The notes beneath the pieces are model-generated. The model had not been told where the DNA came from. It saw only the letters and a program-made list of their open reading frames with translations, and did no database searches. Below are positions 7,387 through 16,438 of a stretch of 64,000 nucleotides of DNA, piece after piece. The stretch lies in the NCBI GenBank assembly GCA_030066085.1, contig JASJCI010000023.1:1-64000 (forward strand). The letters run 5' to 3'. A program made the position numbers and the translations under genes. Origin of the DNA: Gammaproteobacteria bacterium. Its GTDB lineage: Bacteria > Pseudomonadota > Gammaproteobacteria > GCA-001735895. Within the stretch, counting starts at the first letter, position 1, and each line of letters starts with the position of its first letter.

Positions 7387-9477
7387 ATGAGAGTCCCTGA
7401 ATACCCACGGCGCGGCTTTTCGACCTGCCCGCACGACTGTCCCAGTACCTGCGCACTCGAGGTCGAATTGATTGATGCCGCGACCATCGGCCGCGTGCGA
7501 GGGGCGCGCGACAACGATTACACCGCCGGTGTCATCTGTGCCAAGGTTGCGCGTTACGCCGAGCGGATACACCATCCCGACCGGCTGGGCAGGCCACTGC
7601 GACGGGTCGGGCCCAAAGGGCAGGGCCGCGATGCGTTTGTCGAGATTGGCTGGGACGAGGCGCTCGACGAGGTAGCCGAAGCATTCGCCGCGGCGATGCA
7701 AACACACGGCAGCGAGACCCTGTGGCCTTACCATTACGCCGGCACCATGGGCCTGGTGCAGCGCGACAGTATCGACCTGTTTCGTAACCTGCTGCGCACG
7801 TCGCGCCAGCATTCGACCTTTTGCATCACGCTCGCCGATGCCGGCTGGATTGCCGGCACCGGCGCCAAGCGGGGTTCCGATCCGCGTGACATGGCGCACA
7901 GCGACCTGATCGTCGTGTGGGGCTGCAACCCCGTTTACACCCAGGTCAACGTCATGCACTTCGTGGCGCGCGCCCGCCGCGAGCGCAACGCAAAGCTGGT
8001 GGTGGTCGATCCATATCGCACCGCGACCGCCGAAAAAGCGGATCTGCACCTCATGCTGCAGCCGGGCAGTGACGCGGCGCTGGCCTGCGCCGTCATGCAC
8101 CAGCTGTTTGCCGACGACCTGGTGGATCGTGATTATCTCGAACGATACACCGATGCGCCGGCGGAACTCGAAGCGCACCTGCGGGATCGCACACCGGAGT
8201 GGGCCGCCGGGATCACCGGGCTCGACGCCGCGCAAATCGTCGAGTTCGCGCGCCTCTACGGCGATACGCCACGCAGCTTCCTGCGCCTGGGCTATGGCTT
8301 CACGCGTTCACGCAACGGCGCCGCGAATATGCACGCGGTCAGCTGCCTGCCGGCGCTGACCGGCGCCTGGCGTCATCGTGGTGGCGGGGCGCTTTACGCC
8401 AACGGCGGCCTTTACGGCATCGACCAGACGCTGATCAAGGGACTGGACGTGCTCGATCCCAGTACGCGCGTGCTCGATCAGTCGCGCATCGGCGATGTGC
8501 TCTGCGGCAATCCGCGCGACCTGCAAAAGGGACCGCCGGTAACGGCGCTGCTGGTACAGAACACCAATCCGGTAGCGGTTGCGCCGAACACCTGCAAGGT
8601 CCTCGAGGGTTTCGCGCGCGACGACCTGTTCGTCTGCGTGCACGAACAGTTCATGACCGAAACCGCGGCCATGGCCGACATCGTGCTGCCGGCAACCATG
8701 TCTCTCGAGCACGACGATTTCTACCAGGCCGGTGGACACACCCACCTGCAGGTGACCCGCGGCCTGGTGAGCCCGTTCGCCGAATGCCGCAGCAACCACG
8801 AGGTGCTGGGTTCGATTGCCGGTCGTCTCGGCTATGCGCATCCGGGATTCGATACTGGCGCGCGTGACCTGATCGACGATGCGCTGCGGCGCAGCGGTTT
8901 GCCCGGCGAGCAAGAACTGTTCGAAGCCCACTGGCACGACTGTGCGCCCGGTTTCGAACGGAGCAATTACCTCGACGGCTTCGCGACCCCCGACGGCCGC
9001 TTTCACTTTCGGCCCGACTGGCGGCGGGTCGGGCACGAAACTGCCGCGATGCCCCGCCTGCCGGACTATATTGCGCCGCAGAATCCACGCGATGCCGAGC
9101 ATCCTTTCCGCCTGGTCGCGGCGCCCGCGCGCCAGTTCCTGAACACCAGTTTTAGCGAAACTCGCAGCTCGCGGCTTGCCGAGGGGCGGCCCGAGCTGCT
9201 GCTTGGGCCCACGGATGCGCGCGCTCTCGCTGTGGCCGACGGTGAGCTGGCGCGCGTCGGCAACGCGCAGGCAGCTATCCTGCTGCACGTGCGCCTGTTC
9301 GACGGCCTGCCTTCCGGGGTGGTCGTGATCGAGAGTATCTGGCCGAACCACGCTTTCATCGAGGGTCTCGGCGTCAACGCGCTGGTCAGCGCGGAGCCGG
9401 GCATTCCCAACGGCGGCGCGGTTTATCACGATACCGCGGTCTGGATCAGGCCCGAACCGGGGGGTGCGGATGCCTGA
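7387..9477 (+). CDS. Molybdopterin-dependent oxidoreductase (DMSO reductase superfamily, [4Fe-4S] type)
   Basis: 696 aa. The N-terminus has C14-x3-C18-x3-C22-x28-C51, the [4Fe-4S] motif of formate-dehydrogenase/BisC-like members. It is followed by the molybdopterin-binding body (VVWGCNPVYTQVNV, QNTNPVAVAPN, MTETAAMADIVLPATM) and a C-terminal dinucleotide domain (from about 575). There is no Tat or Sec signal, so it should be cytoplasmic. C146 (HSTFC) is a possible metal ligand. No iron-sulfur, cytochrome or FdhD subunit gene is adjacent, so the electron partner is unknown. The start is divergent from the transsulfuration trio with 107 bp between. The 3' end overlaps the VOC gene by 8 nt. Substrate not predictable. 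Confidence 0.88.
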   Translation: MRVPEYPRRGFSTCPHDCPSTCALEVELIDAATIGRVRGARDNDYTAGVICAKVARYAERIHHPDRLGRPLRRVGPKGQGRDAFVEIGWDEALDEVAEAFAAAMQTHGSETLWPYHYAGTMGLVQRDSIDLFRNLLRTSRQHSTFCITLADAGWIAGTGAKRGSDPRDMAHSDLIVVWGCNPVYTQVNVMHFVARARRERNAKLVVVDPYRTATAEKADLHLMLQPGSDAALACAVMHQLFADDLVDRDYLERYTDAPAELEAHLRDRTPEWAAGITGLDAAQIVEFARLYGDTPRSFLRLGYGFTRSRNGAANMHAVSCLPALTGAWRHRGGGALYANGGLYGIDQTLIKGLDVLDPSTRVLDQSRIGDVLCGNPRDLQKGPPVTALLVQNTNPVAVAPNTCKVLEGFARDDLFVCVHEQFMTETAAMADIVLPATMSLEHDDFYQAGGHTHLQVTRGLVSPFAECRSNHEVLGSIAGRLGYAHPGFDTGARDLIDDALRRSGLPGEQELFEAHWHDCAPGFERSNYLDGFATPDGRFHFRPDWRRVGHETAAMPRLPDYIAPQNPRDAEHPFRLVAAPARQFLNTSFSETRSSRLAEGRPELLLGPTDARALAVADGELARVGNAQAAILLHVRLFDGLPSGVVVIESIWPNHAFIEGLGVNALVSAEPGIPNGGAVYHDTAVWIRPEPGGADA

Positions 9478-9823
9478 ACACGAAAAACTGGACTATGTCG
9501 AGTACCCGGCGCGCGATCTGGCCGCGACCTGTAACTTTTTCGGGCAGGTGTTCGGCTGGCAATTCGAGCAGTATGGCGCGGATTACAGCGCGTTTACGGG
9601 GCAGGGGCTGGACGGCGGCTTCTACCGTTCCGGACTCTGTTCGAACACGCGCAACGGCGGTGCCCTGCTGCTGTTCTACAGCCAGGACCTGGAAGACACG
9701 CTGGCGCGCATCGAAGCCGCGGGCGGCCGTATCGTCACGCCGATCTTCGAATTTCCCGGCGGGCGGCGCTTTCACTTCAGCGAACCGAGCGACAACGAGT
9801 TCGCGGTCTGGTCCGATCGATGA
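9470..9823 (+). CDS. VOC-superfamily (glyoxalase/bleomycin-resistance fold) protein
   Basis: 117 aa. One vicinal-oxygen-chelate domain: the N-terminal half has YVEYPARDLAATCNFF and the C-terminal half has LEDTLARIEAAGGRI and FSEPSDNEFAVWS. The pattern resembles uncharacterised predicted enzymes related to lactoylglutathione lyase. ATG 9470 is chosen over GTG 9464 because GGGGG at 9459-9463 gives a good ribosome binding site. It overlaps the oxidoreductase stop upstream, and its own stop overlaps the next start (ATGA), so the three are likely co-translated. Substrate unknown. Confidence 0.82.
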   Translation: MPEHEKLDYVEYPARDLAATCNFFGQVFGWQFEQYGADYSAFTGQGLDGGFYRSGLCSNTRNGGALLLFYSQDLEDTLARIEAAGGRIVTPIFEFPGGRRFHFSEPSDNEFAVWSDR

Positions 9824-10443
9824 CGACGGGCGAGAACAGGCGCTTCGACGCCACTGCCGGCGACAGCATCTATCGCACACCGCGGGCAGAACTCACGGTC
9901 GAGTCGTCGGCGAACGAGTTTTACGTGGTATCGAAACTCAAGTTTGCCGTGCTCTACCTCGCCACCCTGGGGCTGTACGAGGTCTACTGGTTCTATCGTC
10001 ACTGGCACCAGTATCGCCTGTACCATGGTGAATCGCTATGGCCGGTGCCGCGGGCGATTTTCTCGATCGTCTTCGCCTACCCGCTGTTCCGGCGCTTCGA
10101 GCGGCGCAATGCCGCCGCCGGTGACCCGGTGCGCTGGTCGCCAGGTGTTTTTGCCGGGCTTTACATCCTGTTGTACCTGGTCAGTAATTTCGCCGAGCTC
10201 GCGGCGCCCGAGGGGGAGGACGCGATCGCCATCCTGGTCGCATTCGTGGCCATGATTCTCGCGCTGGTGCTGCTGCAGGGAGTTCAGGATATCGTCAATC
10301 GAGCGGTTGGTGATCCCGACGCCAGTGTCAATCGACGCTTCAGCGTGGCCAACATCGCCTGGATCACGGTCGGGCTGCTGTTCTGGAGCATGACGCTGAT
10401 CGGTCTGGCGATCGGCCTCGGCCTGTTCAATCCGCCGGTCTGA
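9820..10443 (+). CDS. Predicted inner-membrane protein, DUF4234-like
   Basis: 207 aa with four hydrophobic helices (about 40-60, 78-98, 108-128 and 130-205, the last region containing two segments). The piece KFAVLYLATLGLYEVYWFYRHW resembles the conserved start of DUF4234-type membrane proteins of unknown function; this match is from memory and tentative. The ATGA overlap with the VOC gene and only 20 nt to the cobalamin-domain gene suggest one operon. No catalytic motif is visible. Confidence 0.75.
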   Translation: MTTGENRRFDATAGDSIYRTPRAELTVESSANEFYVVSKLKFAVLYLATLGLYEVYWFYRHWHQYRLYHGESLWPVPRAIFSIVFAYPLFRRFERRNAAAGDPVRWSPGVFAGLYILLYLVSNFAELAAPEGEDAIAILVAFVAMILALVLLQGVQDIVNRAVGDPDASVNRRFSVANIAWITVGLLFWSMTLIGLAIGLGLFNPPV

Positions 10444-10463
10444 AACAGGGGGTCGTGGCGGCC

Positions 10464-12209
10464 ATGAACGTGAAAGATGCCGATGAGCTCAGGCGACTGG
10501 TAAAAGCGACGCGCGCGGCAGATTTGCCGGCGCCGTCTCGCCTGCGCGCGGCCGCTGTCGGGACCGCCGGGCAGATCGAAATCGGCCGCTCGGCGTTTCT
10601 CCGGCAGCAGGGTTACGCGTCCGAGATCGAATACAAGCGCGCGGCCATGCGCGACGGGCGCATCACCTGGCACGCCCACATCGGCATGAACGATATCGAG
10701 GCGACCGCTGCCGCGCTCGCGCAGATTCAGCGCGAACTGGCGCTTCGCGGCCAGCAGCTCGATCGCGCGGGCGTGGCACTCGACCGGCGCATGGGGCTGC
10801 CGGCGGATAATCGCGCCGCGGTCGCGGCCGAAACAGGGCCCATGCTCGCGACCGTCGAAGACTGGCATCAGCTGGCACAGGCGGCACCGATACAGCCTCA
10901 CCTGGGTGATTTCATGATTGGCCAGCCGGCGTCGCTGGAGAACACGGTGCAGGCGCTGCGTATCGGCTGCACCACGATCGGTAACCTGTCGCAGTTTTTC
11001 ACTTTCGAGGCCCCCGGCTGGAACGATGCCGCGGCGACGGCGCGGGTCACCGCCGAGTCGGTCTACCTGCTCGCGGAGTTTCGCACCCGGGGCACGATGC
11101 TGCACTCCTACCTCGAGGACGGCAACGGCGCGCTGTTTCGTTATTGCGCGACGGTAGCCGCCTGGGCCATGCTCGAGCGCTACATCGTCGAGGACCTGGT
11201 CGGAGCTCGCCTGAGTCACTGCATCGGCGGACTTACCAGCGACCCGCTGCGCCGCGCCGGATGGGTGCTGGCGCTGCAGCAAATCCACCACGGCGATCAT
11301 GTCGGCTCGATGATTTACGGCGACACGATTTCTTTCGGCCCGGATTTCGCGGTCAATCGCGCGCTGACGGCGGAGTACCTGACCTGGGATATCCTCGCCC
11401 AGCTGCACTCGCCCAGCGGCCACGCGGTACTGCCGTTGCCCGTGACCGAGGCTATCCGCATTCCCAGCGCGGAGGAAATCATCGACGCGCAGGTTTTCGG
11501 CCGACGCGTCGAGGCGAGCGCGCGCCGACTGTATCCGCACGTGGATTTCGCTCCCGCACAGGCCTTCGCTGATCGCGTCTACCGGCAGGGCAGGCGTGTG
11601 TTCGACAATGCCCTGCAGGGTTTGCGCGATTGCGGCGCGGATCTCACCAACCCCGCCAGCCTGCTTTACCTGCTAAAACAGCTCGGCGCGCAGAAATTCG
11701 AGGACTGGTTCGTCGACGATGCCGCGGCGCGCGAGGATATCACCGACATCTGCGCGCTGGCGCAGGACGTGGTCGACACTCACCGGCCACTGTTTGCGGA
11801 GCCGGAGCTGCGCGCGCGGATCCAGGGCAAGCGCTTCATCGTCGCTTCGAGCGATGTCCACGAACACGCGGCGGGTGCGCTGGCGCAGTTGCTCGGCGAA
11901 GCCGGTGCCAGCGTCGAGTACCTCGGCGCGGAACAGGCTCCGGCCGACCTGGTGGCGGCCATGACGCGGACCGGCAGCGACGCGCTGCTGCTCAGTACGC
12001 ATAACGGCATGGCGCTGGATTACGCGCGCCAGTTGCGCGAGCTGATGAACCAACGGCAACTGTCGCTGCCGGTGGTCATGGGCGGAGTACTGAACCAGAA
12101 GGTCGACGGCCACGAGTTGCCGGTACCGGTGGTCGAGGAACTGCGCGCACTGGGCATGCGCCCGGCAATCAACCTGCCGGGCCTGTTGAAACTGTTACCG
12201 TCGAGCTAG
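10464..12209 (+). CDS. Cobalamin-binding-domain protein with mutase-like barrel
   Basis: 581 aa. Residues about 445-581 look like a B12-binding Rossmann domain: FIVASSDVHEHAAGALAQLL carries D-x-H-x-x-A where the canonical motif is D-x-H-x-x-G. It is followed by the strand with LLLSTHNGMAL and by VVMGGVLN, matching the nucleotide-tail pocket glycines. The larger N-terminal part (GCTTIGNLSQFF, GGLTSDPLRR, HHGDHVGSMIYGDTISFGP) resembles the TIM-barrel subunit of glutamate/methylaspartate-type mutases in layout, though not closely. It may be a carbon-skeleton mutase or a B12-dependent regulator; the reaction is unknown. ATG 10464 is preferred over GTG 10455 for spacing to AGGGGG. Its end overlaps the convergent FAD oxidoreductase by 4 nt. 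Confidence 0.72.
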   Translation: MNVKDADELRRLVKATRAADLPAPSRLRAAAVGTAGQIEIGRSAFLRQQGYASEIEYKRAAMRDGRITWHAHIGMNDIEATAAALAQIQRELALRGQQLDRAGVALDRRMGLPADNRAAVAAETGPMLATVEDWHQLAQAAPIQPHLGDFMIGQPASLENTVQALRIGCTTIGNLSQFFTFEAPGWNDAAATARVTAESVYLLAEFRTRGTMLHSYLEDGNGALFRYCATVAAWAMLERYIVEDLVGARLSHCIGGLTSDPLRRAGWVLALQQIHHGDHVGSMIYGDTISFGPDFAVNRALTAEYLTWDILAQLHSPSGHAVLPLPVTEAIRIPSAEEIIDAQVFGRRVEASARRLYPHVDFAPAQAFADRVYRQGRRVFDNALQGLRDCGADLTNPASLLYLLKQLGAQKFEDWFVDDAAAREDITDICALAQDVVDTHRPLFAEPELRARIQGKRFIVASSDVHEHAAGALAQLLGEAGASVEYLGAEQAPADLVAAMTRTGSDALLLSTHNGMALDYARQLRELMNQRQLSLPVVMGGVLNQKVDGHELPVPVVEELRALGMRPAINLPGLLKLLPSS

Positions 12210-13771
12210 CCGAAAGGCGGCAGCGCGCGCCAGTTGAACAGCGCTGGCGCGCGGCTTATGGCGGCGCGGCGCATCCCGAAACGCTGGCGCAGGGCCCGCG
12301 GTGCATTTTCGGGGCCGCCCAGCGCGGCAAAAATTGCGATCTCCGAATCGGCGGTCTTTTCGCCGCCGACGAACTCGGCGTCATATTCGCCGCACAGGGC
12401 CGCCAGGCCGCGATAATACTCCGCGCGCAACTCGACCAGGTCGGCGCGACAGGCATCGAAGGCAGCATCGTCGTCGCTGCCCAGCGTGACCCGGTTGTGC
12501 GGGTCGACGCCCTGCGGATTGAGGTGACCATAGACCAGGATTTCGCCGCGCAGCCGCCGATCCTCGCGGAAACGCGCCTGCACCCCTTCGACGTAGTCGC
12601 TGTTGATTCGCCACAGTGCCTGCATTGCGGCCGCGGTCGAATCGACCGCGAGGCGAATGTTGGCGTCACTGTGATTCTTGTAGACCCGGCTGCCCGCGGG
12701 CGCCTGCATGCGCGCGGCGTAGGGCACCGCCTCGCGTAACAGGCGCATTTGTTCACCGTCACGGAAAACTTCCGCGTGCTCGATGGACACGCCGCCGATG
12801 GTCCAGTCCCCCGCGTCGGCATCGTCCAGCAGGAGCTGTAAAAAGTCATCATCGGCAAGATTGCTGAGGCCCGTGATGAAAGCCATGCCATCGCCGCCGG
12901 CGGCGCGGCAGGTTTCGCCGAGGGCGATGGCGCGCCGGGCCTGGTCGCTGTCGCTGTTGATCAGCGGTGTCATCGACGCCAGGCTGACGTGCTCGATCCC
13001 GAGCAACAGGTTGTCGCCGTGACGGCTGCCGACCTCGCTGCCAGTCTCGATGCGAAGCTCGGTGTAGGGCGCCAGGTGGCCAAGCAGCCCTGCGAGGCGG
13101 CTTGCGTCGCCGGAAACCGGCAGCGCAAAGCTGATTTCACGCGCGGGATAGCGGAAAAAGGCGCAGCGCAGCGCGGTTACCAGTCCGCTCCAGCCGTAAC
13201 TGCCGGCGTAACCGCCGAGCTCGGCACCGTCGATGACGCATATGCGCTCGCCGTCGCATACCGCCGCGGCACGGACGCTGTCGCTGAAATAGCGGCGTTG
13301 CGGACCCATGCCGCCGGTCATGAAGGTGGCGCCCGCGGCAGCATACTGGTAACTGGTCAGGTCCGCGCCGGGCACGCGCCAGGCCGGGCCGAGTGTCTCG
13401 GCCAGCGCACCGTTGACCTGTTCCAGCGTGACCGCGGCGCCGACGCAGACCTCGCCGGCATCGGCGTCGATGACGATTTCGTCGAGCTCCAGCGAGGCCA
13501 GGTCGGCGACGGCTTCGTGGCGCAAGCGGGCCACCGGCGGTGATTCCAGGCGCAAGCCGATGATGCTGCTGCCGCTGTCGGCCTCCCGCTGGAAGATGCC
13601 GCCGCCAGCGGAGGCAGCCGAGATCGGCAGCAGGCGAAGGGCGGCGCCGTATTCGCGCCTGAGCGCCTGGATCGCCGCCAGCGGGTTACGCCGGATCGAG
13701 TGAACCGCGTCGCAGCGAATAGCGAAACCTTCACCGTCGCGCAGTTGCCCCGGGGTGTCGGCAGAGATCAT
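12206..13771 (-). CDS. FAD-binding (PCMH/vanillyl-alcohol-oxidase type) oxidoreductase
   Basis: 521 aa. The N-terminal half matches the FAD-binding type 4 fold: LRLLPISAASAGGG at the start, then DADAGEVCVGAAVTLEQVNGAL and GAGATFMTGG-like ATFMTGGMGPQRRYFSDSV (about 145-170). The C-terminal VYGHLNPQGVDPHNRV corresponds to the GHLGDGNLH segment of D-lactate/glycolate oxidases. No iron-sulfur Cys cluster is seen. It lies 12 nt downstream of glnD on the same strand, so it may be the last gene of map-glnD-oxidoreductase. An alternative partnership with the convergent B12-protein gene is possible but not supported by direction. Substrate unknown. Confidence 0.75.
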   Translation of the reverse strand: MISADTPGQLRDGEGFAIRCDAVHSIRRNPLAAIQALRREYGAALRLLPISAASAGGGIFQREADSGSSIIGLRLESPPVARLRHEAVADLASLELDEIVIDADAGEVCVGAAVTLEQVNGALAETLGPAWRVPGADLTSYQYAAAGATFMTGGMGPQRRYFSDSVRAAAVCDGERICVIDGAELGGYAGSYGWSGLVTALRCAFFRYPAREISFALPVSGDASRLAGLLGHLAPYTELRIETGSEVGSRHGDNLLLGIEHVSLASMTPLINSDSDQARRAIALGETCRAAGGDGMAFITGLSNLADDDFLQLLLDDADAGDWTIGGVSIEHAEVFRDGEQMRLLREAVPYAARMQAPAGSRVYKNHSDANIRLAVDSTAAAMQALWRINSDYVEGVQARFREDRRLRGEILVYGHLNPQGVDPHNRVTLGSDDDAAFDACRADLVELRAEYYRGLAALCGEYDAEFVGGEKTADSEIAIFAALGGPENAPRALRQRFGMRRAAISRAPALFNWRALPPFG

Positions 13772-13783
13772 CTGCGCCCCGGC

Positions 13784-16432
13784 TCAGGCAGCCTTGCGCG
13801 CCTCGAGCGCGGCAACCAGATTTTGCTCGAGCTGCTGCAGCGTCTCGTGATCGGTAATTGCGCTGCCGTCATCGGTGGTCAGGAAAAAGATATCGTCGAT
13901 TTTTTCGCCCAGGGTAGAAATCTTGGCGTGCGTGATATTGATGTCCATCTCGGCGATGACATTGGCAATCACCGACAGCAGTCCGGGCATGTCGAGCGCG
14001 CTGATTTCCATCACCGTGCGCCCGTTGAGGTAGTCCTGCTCGAACTGCACCTCGGTGGGGTGATCGAACACCTTGAGATGGCGCGATTTGCGCGTGTTGT
14101 AGCGGCCCTGGTAGATCTGGTCGGACTCGAGCGCGGTGAGCAGCGCGCTTTCGATCTGGCGGATGGTCGCCTGGTCGGTAATGGCTTCGCCGTTGACGTC
14201 CTGGATGATGAAGGTATCCATGATCTTGCCGTCGCGGGTGGTGAAAATCTCGGCATTGAGGATCGACAGGCCCAGCGAACCCAGCGTGCCGGTCACCTGC
14301 GAGAACGCGTGCGCGATTTCCTCGCCGTAGACGAACACCTTGGTATTGTGGGTATGCACGGACTGGCGAATGCTCACCAGGCGCGCTTCGCCGGGATGAG
14401 CGAGGATGGTGTCGACGTGCCAGCGGATTTCGAGCGGGTGATGGCGCAGGAAGTAGTCCCCCGGCACGCTGTCGAGCACGGTATTGATCTGCTCTTCGCT
14501 CCACTCGAGATCCGACATTTCTTCCATTGCCGCGTCGCGGTTTTCCTGCACGATTTCGTCGATATCGGGCGCGTGTTCGATACCGCGCCGGAGCACGACC
14601 TTGGTCGCGTTGTAAAGCTGTTTCAGCAACGCGTCCTTCCAGTTGTTCCATAACTTCGGATTGGTGCTGCGGATGTCCGCGACGGTCAGCAGGTAGAGAT
14701 AGTTGAGCATGCTGACGCTGCCGACCTGGCGGGCGAAATCGCGCACCACGTCCGGATCGCTGATGTCCTTGCGCTGCGCGGTGACCGACATCAACAGGTG
14801 ATCGCGCACCAGCTGCGAGACGATACGCGTATCCTTGCGATTCATGCCGTGCTGCAGGCAAAACAGGGTGGCTTCCTCTGCGCCGAGCACCGAGTGGTCG
14901 CCGCCGCGTCCCTTGGCGATGTCGTGAAACAGCGCGGCGAGGTAGAGCAGCACGGGGTTGTCGAGGTCACGGTACACCAGGTTACAGAACGGGAATTCGT
15001 CCTCGTGCTTGTCGATCGCGAAGCGGCGCAGGTTGCGGATGACGAAAATGGTGTGCTGGTCGACCGTGTAGGCGTGGAACAGGTCGTATTGCATGCGTCC
15101 GGTGATCTTGCCGAAGGCAGGAATATAGTTCGCGAGAAAACCATAGGAGTTCATCCGCCGCATCTGGTGCGTCTGGCCGCGCGGCGCGCTCATCAAACGC
15201 ATGAACAGGTGAGTGACGGTCTCGTCGCTGCGAAAGTCGTCGTTGATCAGGTAGAGATGCTCGCGCACCAGCCGGATGGTCGATGCGGTGACGCCCTCGC
15301 AGCGCCGGGTCAACGATATCAGCAGGAACAGCTCTACCAGCGCCGGCGGATGATCGCGAAACACCTCGGGATACGCGGCCTCGATGAAATTGTTGCGCAG
15401 GTAGAAGCGCTCGTTGATGGCAATGAGGCGATGGCGTTTGCCCTCGAGCAGGATTTCTTCCTTGAAGATCTGCAACAGCATCTCGTTGAGCCGCTCGAGT
15501 TCCATGATCGTGCGGTAATACTGCTGCATGAACTGCTCGATCGCGAGATTGTGTTCGGCCGATTCGAAGCCGAACTCTTCGGCCAGTTTCTGCTGGTAAT
15601 CGAACAGCAGGCGATCTTCGCGACGGCCGGCGAGACGGTGCAGCGCGAAGCGCACGCGCCACAGGTGTTGCTGGCCCCGATCGAGTATTTCGTACTCGGC
15701 CTCGGTGATGAACCCGTGTTCGACCAGCTCGTGGAAGGAACGCGCGTTGAAATGGCGTTTTGCGACCCAGCCGATGATCTGGATATCGCGCAATCCCCCC
15801 GGTCCTTCCTTGATATTCGGTTCGAGGTTGTAGGCCGTGTCGTTGAAGCGCAGGTGACGTTGCTGCTGCTCCTGCAGCTTGGCTTCGAAAAATTTGCGTG
15901 CCGGCCATATCTTGCGCGGCGAGATCGCGCGCTCGAACCTGGCGTAGAGATTTTCATCGCCGTCGACCAGGCGTGATTCGATCATGTTGGTCATGACGGT
16001 GACGTCGTTCTTGCCCTGGCTGACGCAGTCGCGAATCGTGCGTACGCTGTGGCCGACCTCGAGGCCGATGTCCCAGAGGAAGGTCAGGAACGCGGAGATA
16101 TCCTGCTGCTGTTCACGGTTGGCGCGCTTTGCCAGCAGGATCATCAGGTCGATGTCAGACCCCGGCAACAGCTCGGAGCGGCCGTAGCCGCCGACCGCGA
16201 CCAGCGCGCAGTTACACGACTGGCGATCGCCGAGATAGTGAGCGAAACAGAAGCGCAGTACCGAGTCGATCAGCGCCGCGGTGCGTGACACCAGTTCGTC
16301 GGCCCCGCTGCCGTCATCGAAGGCGCGGTATATGTCTTCGCGTCCGTTGCTGATGATTTCGGCGATTATCGACGGCTGCAGACGAGCACCGTCGACGGCT
16401 GCCTGCAGCTGCGTCTCGATCGTGTCAGCCAT
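13784..16432 (-). CDS. glnD: Bifunctional uridylyltransferase / uridylyl-removing enzyme for PII
   Basis: 882 aa, normal for GlnD. It uridylylates PII proteins at low glutamine and removes UMP at high glutamine, controlling glutamine synthetase and NtrBC. Nucleotidyltransferase domain: GGYGRSELLPGSDIDLMIL (81-99), with the Asp pair as metal ligands. HD domain near 480-520: FHDIAKGRGGDHS. Two ACT domains at the C-terminus (about 700-780 and 810-880; GTLGSLGLSILNAEIFT and MPGLLSVIANVIAEMDINI) sense glutamine. The gap to map is 6 nt, the same pairing as in enterobacteria. Confidence 0.96.
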   Translation of the reverse strand: MADTIETQLQAAVDGARLQPSIIAEIISNGREDIYRAFDDGSGADELVSRTAALIDSVLRFCFAHYLGDRQSCNCALVAVGGYGRSELLPGSDIDLMILLAKRANREQQQDISAFLTFLWDIGLEVGHSVRTIRDCVSQGKNDVTVMTNMIESRLVDGDENLYARFERAISPRKIWPARKFFEAKLQEQQQRHLRFNDTAYNLEPNIKEGPGGLRDIQIIGWVAKRHFNARSFHELVEHGFITEAEYEILDRGQQHLWRVRFALHRLAGRREDRLLFDYQQKLAEEFGFESAEHNLAIEQFMQQYYRTIMELERLNEMLLQIFKEEILLEGKRHRLIAINERFYLRNNFIEAAYPEVFRDHPPALVELFLLISLTRRCEGVTASTIRLVREHLYLINDDFRSDETVTHLFMRLMSAPRGQTHQMRRMNSYGFLANYIPAFGKITGRMQYDLFHAYTVDQHTIFVIRNLRRFAIDKHEDEFPFCNLVYRDLDNPVLLYLAALFHDIAKGRGGDHSVLGAEEATLFCLQHGMNRKDTRIVSQLVRDHLLMSVTAQRKDISDPDVVRDFARQVGSVSMLNYLYLLTVADIRSTNPKLWNNWKDALLKQLYNATKVVLRRGIEHAPDIDEIVQENRDAAMEEMSDLEWSEEQINTVLDSVPGDYFLRHHPLEIRWHVDTILAHPGEARLVSIRQSVHTHNTKVFVYGEEIAHAFSQVTGTLGSLGLSILNAEIFTTRDGKIMDTFIIQDVNGEAITDQATIRQIESALLTALESDQIYQGRYNTRKSRHLKVFDHPTEVQFEQDYLNGRTVMEISALDMPGLLSVIANVIAEMDINITHAKISTLGEKIDDIFFLTTDDGSAITDHETLQQLEQNLVAALEARKAA

Positions 16433-16438
16433 GGCCGC

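Noticed and set aside
7387-9477. Calling the molybdenum enzyme a formate dehydrogenase
   Set aside because: The [4Fe-4S] motif fits, but no Cys/selenocysteine active-site context or partner subunits were found, so the substrate is left open.
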